In this document: piece after piece, positions 62,901 to 64,000 of the stretch
Numbering within the stretch: position 1 is the stretch's first letter
How the letters are laid out: each line of letters starts with the position of its first letter
Origin: Solenopsis invicta
Lineage: Eukaryota; Arthropoda; Insecta; Hymenoptera; Formicidae
Reading direction: 5' to 3'
NCBI RefSeq assembly: GCF_016802725.1
Contig: NC_052666.1
Coordinates: 24,333,497 to 24,397,496, forward strand
DNA: 64,000 bases
Made by a program: the position numbers and the translations under genes
Notes under the pieces: generated by a model
The model's database searches: none
What the model was told of the DNA's origin: nothing
The model's input: the letters and a program-made list of their open reading frames with translations, nothing else

Positions 62901-63038
62901 CAAACTTACCCTAAGCTTTTTCTTCCTGTCGGGGGTCATGAAACCCTTCTTCGCCTTCTTGGCTTTGGAAGCCTCTTCGAGGCGGGCGCGGACCTCCGCC
63001 CTCTTCCTCTCGGTCTCCGCCTGTTTCCTCTTCTTTTC
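37268..63038 (-). CDS. wupA: Troponin I / heavy troponin (TnH) gene, 5'-truncated by the window edge (whole locus)
   Basis: This locus encodes troponin I, the inhibitory subunit of the thin-filament troponin complex in striated muscle. The protein binds troponin C, troponin T and actin-tropomyosin, and blocks cross-bridge cycling at low calcium. Thirteen coding exons are visible on the minus strand: two upstream constitutive exons, four interchangeable 101-nt exons, two constitutive exons and three alternative C-terminal routes. Every junction has AG/GT borders and compatible phase. Hallmarks of arthropod TnI are KKAKKGFMTPDRKKKLR, LLLRKKAAEELKKEQERK, LNSQVNDLRGKF and LKKVSKYENKFAKLQKKAAEF. 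The translation starts in frame 0 after an intron acceptor at 63039, and no start codon was found in the remaining 960 bases. The N-terminal exon(s) and promoter must therefore lie further right, outside the window. The symbol is the Drosophila name. The identification is secure; individual splice choices are inferred from sequence. Confidence 0.96.
37650..37950. mobile_element. ACACGGAGAGAA-type MITE between the two last TnH exons
   Basis: The left end ACACGGAGAGAATTTTTTCT, continuing TAAAATTTACCTTCAAAATC, matches the family at 12077. The right end is degraded but retains ATTTTAAAGATAAAATCGT. The centre is a run of AATTTAATAAAATT-type palindromes. It sits in the intron 38283-37477. Confidence 0.5.
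38284..38541 (-). CDS. wupA: Troponin H-type Pro-Ala-rich extension, exon 2 of 3
   Basis: This 258-nt exon has acceptor TTGTGTGTAG|AA, which completes a Glu codon with the G left by the previous exon. It encodes about ten imperfect copies of A-P-P-A-E-G (for example AAPPAEGAAPPAEG, then AVPPAEGVAPAEG) and ends after GAA-G. The donor GTTGAT is weak. Accepting it makes the next exon continue the motif seamlessly (PAEG|ATPAAPAEG), which is strong internal support. The whole exon is free of stops in this frame for 86 codons and lacks hydrophobic or aromatic residues. The opposite strand and other frames give only low-complexity shadows. Confidence 0.85.
38948..39179 (-). CDS. wupA: Troponin H-type Pro-Ala-rich extension, exon 1 of 3
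   Basis: This 232-nt exon has acceptor TTCCATATAG|GAA and donor GCTG|GTAAAT. It enters in phase 0, which matches the exit of the inhibitory-region exon at 47673. It encodes EGEQAETPVAEPPPPEPTPT, followed by Pro/Ala runs (PEPAPAPTPPAPVPPPAEPA) and AEGVP/AEGAP units: 77 residues plus one base. Low-complexity Pro-Ala-Glu sequence of this kind is the hallmark of heavy troponin (TnH) in insect flight muscle, a flexible C-terminal tail. Codon usage varies within the repeats, as expected for selected protein rather than simple DNA repeat. No independent start codon is present, supporting its role as an internal exon. Confidence 0.85.
39180..42041 (-). other. DNA between the acidic ending and the Pro-Ala exons
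   Basis: This is presumed intron of the long TnH transcript. A CpG-richer patch near 39.9-40.3 kb is flanked by AT-rich DNA. No open frame or repeat that I can name was found. Confidence 0.4.
42042..42047 (-). terminator. Candidate poly(A) signal for the acidic-tail troponin I transcript
   Basis: AATAAA on the minus strand lies about 375 nt after the TGA of the acidic ending. Position is the only support, and other A-rich hexamers occur further left. Confidence 0.35.
42421..42501 (-). CDS. wupA: Troponin I alternative terminal exon (acidic tail)
   Basis: This is the coding part of the second alternative last exon: acceptor ATTTTGCAG|AAG, then KKPDWSKKGDEKKVK and EEEAPPTPVEA, then TGA (26 residues). 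KKPDWSKG... is the canonical insect TnI C-terminus (Drosophila ends KKPDWSKGKPGDAK...). The Glu/Pro-rich end resembles a miniature of the Pro-Ala tail encoded further downstream. The 3' UTR probably runs to about 42.0 kb, where AATAAA occurs on the minus strand at 42042-42047. It is reached by skipping the short-tail exon at 46.1 kb. Confidence 0.93.
   Translation of the reverse strand, partial: KKPDWSKKGDEKKVKEEEAPPTPVEA
42502..46025 (-). other. Troponin I intron between the two short endings
   Basis: This 3.5-kb intronic segment has (GA)n and A-rich runs near 44.9 kb and an (AT)n run near 45426-45446. On the plus strand there is a TATAAAAG at 44333-44340 that might be an antisense promoter. 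I see no coding exon here on either strand. Confidence 0.45.
46026..46031 (-). terminator. Candidate poly(A) signal for the short-tail troponin I transcript
   Basis: AATAAA on the minus strand lies about 40 nt after the TAG of the short alternative ending. Its position fits a compact 3' UTR. AATAAA is common in AT-rich DNA, so the call rests on position only. Confidence 0.45.
46073..46114 (-). CDS. wupA: Troponin I alternative terminal exon (short tail)
   Basis: This is the coding part of an alternative last exon. The acceptor is TTCTCCACAG|CCC, followed by 13 codons PKKSEKAEWQTKK and TAG. It corresponds to the short C-terminal exon of insect TnI (W-containing, Lys-rich). A minus-strand AATAAA at 46026-46031, only about 40 nt after the stop, would give a very short 3' UTR and an early-terminated transcript of about 193 residues counted from 63038. 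Choosing it requires polyadenylation before the two distal endings are reached. Confidence 0.88.
   Translation of the reverse strand, partial: PKKSEKAEWQTKK
47673..47814 (-). CDS. wupA: Troponin I exon: inhibitory and switch region
   Basis: This 142-nt constitutive exon has acceptor GCTTCAG|C and donor GAG|GTAAGG and ends in phase 0. It encodes (F)MKPTLKKVSKYENKFAKL, QKKAAEFNFRNQLKQ and VKKKEFTLEEEDKE. By homology GKFMKPTLKKV is the actin/TnC-binding inhibitory segment, equivalent to the vertebrate GKF-K/R-RPxLRRV segment. The downstream amphipathic KLQKKAAEFNFRNQL is the switch/mobile region that moves between TnC and actin with calcium. The phase-0 exit is shared by all three alternative downstream routes. 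Confidence 0.97.
47900..48446. mobile_element. Dispersed non-autonomous element, copy 2 (in a troponin I intron)
   Basis: It is collinear with 12525-13170. Shared blocks include CATTTGTAGTCAAATTGTTG, a CTCGTTTTTATTTCTAGTA region, AATTATCATAACGTATTTGCA and the terminal GAATTTTTCTCTGAGTATAT. It ends about 40 bases from the 48532-48489 exon, on its downstream side in transcript terms. Confidence 0.5.
48489..48532 (-). CDS. wupA: Troponin I exon: end of TnT-binding helix
   Basis: This 44-nt constitutive exon has acceptor ACATACAG|ATC and donor AAATT|GTAAGTAT, a near-perfect consensus. It starts in phase 0, as all four alternative exons require, and encodes IADLNSQVNDLRGK plus two bases of a Phe codon. 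The motif LN(A/S)QVNDLRGKF is highly conserved in arthropod troponin I. It joins the IT-arm helix to the inhibitory region. If none or two of the 101-nt exons were included, this exon would be read out of frame. Confidence 0.95.
48533..54489 (-). other. Long troponin I intron downstream of the exon-6 cluster
   Basis: This 6-kb intron contains several microsatellites: an (ACGC)n run near 52340-52380, (GA)n at 52150-52174 and a T-run near 52773-52798. It also has many AT-rich stretches. Open frames here (for example 52606-53061 minus, 50697-51122 minus) are low-complexity and unrecognised. A fragment at 49814-49846 resembles a Lys-rich terminal exon but is in the wrong place (see the rejected list). 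Confidence 0.5.
52340..52380. repeat. (ACGC)n microsatellite in a troponin I intron
   Basis: This is a continuous ACGC tetranucleotide run of about ten units. On the transcribed strand it reads (GTGC)n. Confidence 0.9.
54490..54590 (-). CDS. wupA: Troponin I alternative exon 6, version d
   Basis: This 101-nt exon is flanked by TTCTTTGTAG|TG and GAG|GTACAG. It encodes, with the shared G, VELKKICQMYHDRVYLCEGQ and then KWDLEREVRKRDYE (34 residues). The CEGQKWDLE core is a clear match to the Drosophila exon-6b-type sequence, including its tryptophan. It is the last of the four copies, 6.0 kb upstream of the next constitutive exon. A long inverted repeat at 54848-55026 lies in the intron just before it, about 260-440 nt from the acceptor. 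That arrangement could affect which exon is chosen. Confidence 0.94.
54848..55026. repeat. Long inverted repeat in the intron before exon version d
   Basis: The left arm AAGCCTTGTGCTCACGGTGC, TAGAAATCAGTCCGAGATCT, then (GA)n and AGAGAATTGACCAATCGCAT pairs along its length with a right arm. That right arm has the complement AAGCCTTGTATTCATGATGC, TAGAATTCAGTTCGATATCT and AGAGAATTGACCAAACGCAT. The loop is about 20 bases. The arms are about 70-90 nt with a few mismatches. In the pre-mRNA this would form a stable hairpin. Confidence 0.75.
55027..55215. mobile_element. CTCTCTAAATYTYGTRGAGYG MITE, copy 2 (troponin I intron)
   Basis: Its right end TCTACGAGATTTAGAGAGTA matches the family terminus, and the left end (ATCTCGTGGAGTGACC) pairs with it. 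AGGAGTGAATTTTCGCTCCA lies inside. It is directly joined to the long hairpin at 54848-55026. Confidence 0.5.
57002..57102 (-). CDS. wupA: Troponin I alternative exon 6, version c
   Basis: This 101-nt exon lies between TTCTTTTAG|CC and GAG|GTAATT. It encodes, with the shared G, AELQTICSAYWNRLYLLEGD and then KYDLERQIRLKGME (34 residues). The (L)Q-x-I-C-x-x-Y-x-x-R-(L/V/M)-Y-(I/L)-x-E-G signature groups it with version d and with what I recall as the 6b class of Drosophila wupA. Versions a and b carry a different signature. Compared with d it ends in LKGME instead of KRDYE, making the last turn of the helix less charged. That may tune the contact with troponin T. The reading frame is intact and both splice sites are acceptable. 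Confidence 0.92.
58095..58195 (-). CDS. wupA: Troponin I alternative exon 6, version b
   Basis: This 101-nt exon follows the acceptor TTTTAACAG|CT. It encodes, with the shared G, ASVKSTLTQYHKRINILEEE and then KYDLEYEVAKKDME, 34 residues of the troponin T-binding helix. It is the closest of the four to a generic arthropod TnI sequence (EKYDLEYEVAKKD). The donor is GAG|GTCGAA, which departs from the GTRAGT consensus at positions +3 to +6. No better donor lies nearby that would keep the reading frame and the 101-nt length, so this exon may depend on auxiliary splicing signals. It lies 2.2 kb after version a and 1.0 kb before version c. Confidence 0.93.
59363..59897. mobile_element. Dispersed repeat A, copy 2 (in a troponin I intron)
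   Basis: This copy is compact and bounded by a short inverted repeat: AATAATTATTGTAAAGGAAA with the complement of TTTCCTTTAATAATTATT. It is collinear with 22.87-23.64 kb minus the insert. An (AT)n run (about 59923-59952) follows directly. It lies about 480 nt upstream, on the plus-strand map, of exon version a. Confidence 0.6.
59923..59952. repeat. (AT)n microsatellite in a troponin I intron
   Basis: A continuous AT dinucleotide run directly follows dispersed repeat A, copy 2. Confidence 0.85.
60374..60474 (-). CDS. wupA: Troponin I alternative exon 6, version a
   Basis: This 101-nt exon is bounded by CCCACACAG|AG and GAG|GTACTT. With the shared G from the preceding exon it encodes 34 residues: ETVKRVLREYHNRISALEDK followed by KFDIEYIVKKKDFE. 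The heptad-like pattern and the core E-x-x-K-(F/Y)-D-(I/L)-E mark the second IT-arm helix, which forms a coiled coil with troponin T. It resembles version b more than c or d. It corresponds to one of the mutually exclusive exon-6 copies of Drosophila wupA. The donor is weaker than consensus (GTACTT). Which muscle uses it cannot be read from the DNA. Confidence 0.93.
60475..61159 (-). other. Troponin I intron upstream of the exon-6 cluster
   Basis: This 685-nt intron separates the constitutive TnC-helix exon from the first alternative exon. The acceptor of version a is preceded by GGACCCCACACAG, a poor pyrimidine tract. I see no repeat or further exon in it. Confidence 0.5.
61160..61283 (-). 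CDS. wupA: Troponin I exon: TnC-binding helix
   Basis: This 124-nt constitutive exon enters in phase 0 (TTACAG|TTG) and leaves after one base of a codon (AACGAAG|GTATTT). It encodes LLLRKKAAEELKKEQERK, then AAERRRIIEERCGKP and IVDDANE. By family knowledge this is the first long helix of TnI, which packs against the C-lobe of troponin C and begins the IT arm shared with troponin T. ERCGKP is the usual helix-terminating motif. The single trailing G pairs with the first two bases of whichever 101-nt alternative exon is chosen. That leaves the first residue after the junction variable: Glu, Ala, Ala or Val. Confidence 0.96.
61284..62909 (-). other. Troponin I intron with one MITE
   Basis: This 1.6-kb intron lies between the first two visible exons. 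It holds a palindromic MITE copy (62666-62797) and a GC-richer patch around 61.85-62.35 kb. That patch has open frames on the minus strand but no recognisable protein, and could be a muscle enhancer; this is inference only. Confidence 0.5.
62666..62797. mobile_element. CTACTCTCTAAAWYTTTGGAG MITE, copy 3 (troponin I intron)
   Basis: The 132-bp element begins CTACTCTCTAAATTTTGTGG, and the opposite strand of its right end reads CTACTCTCTAAAATCTTTGG. TGGAATTCCA and CACTCTAAAAG blocks form a second internal palindrome. It is the best-preserved member of the family in the window. Confidence 0.7.
62910..63038 (-). CDS. wupA: Troponin I exon: N-terminal basic region
   Basis: This 129-nt, 43-codon constitutive exon has phase 0 on both sides. 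The acceptor is AAAAATGCAG|GAA and the donor is AGG|GTAAGT, a strong consensus. The peptide is very rich in Lys, Arg, Glu and Ala (ETERKRAEVRARLEEA, then SKAKKAKKGFMTPDRKKKLR). This is the segment just before the first TnC-binding helix in arthropod troponin I, and its KKGFMTP(D/E)RKKKLR motif is diagnostic. The ATG in the intron directly before the acceptor is in frame, but it sits inside the splice site. I do not take it as the start, because insect TnI needs a further upstream exon carrying the initiator Met. It is the most 5' exon in the window. Confidence 0.95.
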
Positions 63039-64000
63039 CTGCATTTTTCGTGCGAAACTCCCTTAAAACATCTCATCTGAGAAAGCCCTGAAGCGCCTCG
63101 TGGAACGCGAATTCGGAAAGTGTTGCGCAATTCGAACTCATCTAACATTTTTCGCACTCCCGTCTCTCTGCTTTCCGAGCTAAACTTTCGCGTGTTTTAA
63201 ATTGAAGAGCAAGTACAGTTACAAAATCTACAGTAATTGTTGCGATACAAATTCTTTGGAAATGAGTATATTGAAAATATCAATATTAATATGTTTTGAT
63301 AAAATGCGTACTGGAAAAGAAAATATATTAATTTTTCTAAATACTCGAATATTTCTATCACAATCTCTCCTACAGAAAAAAATTAGTATTGAATTAAAAC
63401 TAACATGTTTTATTTAACAATTATTGTTTCAGATATAAGCAACTGCAAGAATATAAAATCTTTAAAGAATTTAATGATCTTAAATTCCAGTGAAAATTAT
63501 GTTTTTATTTCAATATTATAATAGTTATGTAAAAAGTATGATATAATTAATTTGATAATAATGGTATTAAAAATTTCTATTACTTGGTAATAGTATACTT
63601 TGAAAATATTGTTATTTTCTATCCAATATGCTTTTTCTCTCATAAAAGTTATTAATAAATGAATAATGAGAATATATTTTTCTTTAAACACTACAAAATT
63701 TCTTTGTACAAGCAAGTTATGTTTGTTTAACACTATATAAGTAATGTCAGTTTAATATCTATATTTCGAAAATGAAGATATTCTCAAAACAAAAATGTTC
63801 TTAGTTCCTGTGTATCGTTATCATCTAGGGCTATTGGTTACCTTCTCTTTATCGATATTAAAATTTTTCGTTATATATTTTGTCGTAAAAGTGTAAAGTG
63901 AGTTTTTAACATATATATTTCGCGATTCTACTTCAAGGGGAATGTTATACCGTGGTTTTCGATTATTTTCACAAAATTAATATCGTTAATTTAGAATATT
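63039..64000 (-). other. Intron upstream of the first visible troponin I exon
   Basis: This AT-rich DNA is upstream of the acceptor at 63039. I looked on the minus strand for an initiator exon (ATGGC... with acidic residues, as in insect TnI) and found none. I see no repeats or promoter elements worth naming. The stretch is treated as part of the intron leading to off-window 5' exons. Confidence 0.6.

Noticed and set aside
63039..63044. ATGCAG as the start codon of troponin I
   Set aside because: The six bases end in the splice acceptor AG, and insect TnI has additional N-terminal residues encoded by upstream exons. The ATG is intronic.

Overview
The window is insect nuclear DNA: AT-rich, intron-rich, full of microsatellites and short palindromic (MITE-type) repeats, with scattered CpG-rich patches. 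One gene is certain. It is the troponin I gene (Drosophila wupA/heldup orthologue), read on the minus strand from beyond the right edge (about 63.0 kb) leftwards to about 37.27 kb. The first exon(s), start codon and promoter lie outside the window. The exon content, and a Pro-Ala-rich troponin-H-type tail attached to troponin I rather than to tropomyosin, argue for a non-dipteran insect. The repeat style suggests Hymenoptera, probably an ant, but that is inference.

Right part (37.3-63.0 kb): in transcription order there are two constitutive exons (62910-63038, 61160-61283) and four alternative versions of one exon, each exactly 101 nt (60374-60474, 58095-58195, 57002-57102, 54490-54590). Two constitutive exons follow (48489-48532, 47673-47814), then three alternative 3' endings. 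The endings are a short tail PKKSEKAEWQTKK (46073-46114), an acidic tail KKPDWSKKGDEKK... (42421-42501), and a three-exon 232-residue Pro-Ala-Glu-Gly tail (38948-39179, 38284-38541, 37268-37476). All phases match. The locus can therefore make 4 x 3 protein forms, giving thin-filament regulators of about 193, 206 or 412 residues counted from the first exon seen here. The long form corresponds to heavy troponin (TnH).

Left end (722-5337): a 4.6-kb foldback element, nearly all inverted repeat, flanked by a perfect 9-bp direct repeat TGGTAATTA. It has a CpG-rich core with mirrored CRE-like palindromes. Each arm carries an outward-facing, splice-bordered 41-nt exon-like segment in the same place.

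Middle (5.3-37 kb): no recognisable protein gene. It holds nested MITEs, including a mariner-type element with TA duplication (12389-12515) and a piggyBac-type element with TTAA duplication (28087-28639). It also holds a palindromic repeat array (27.34-29.25 kb), several CpG-rich patches that could be promoters of unseen transcripts, and one candidate small secreted-peptide gene (32300-32410) behind a CCAAT/TATA/initiator-like promoter.

Exon boundaries were placed by hand from splice consensus, reading phase and similarity to remembered troponin I features. No alignment or database search was run.
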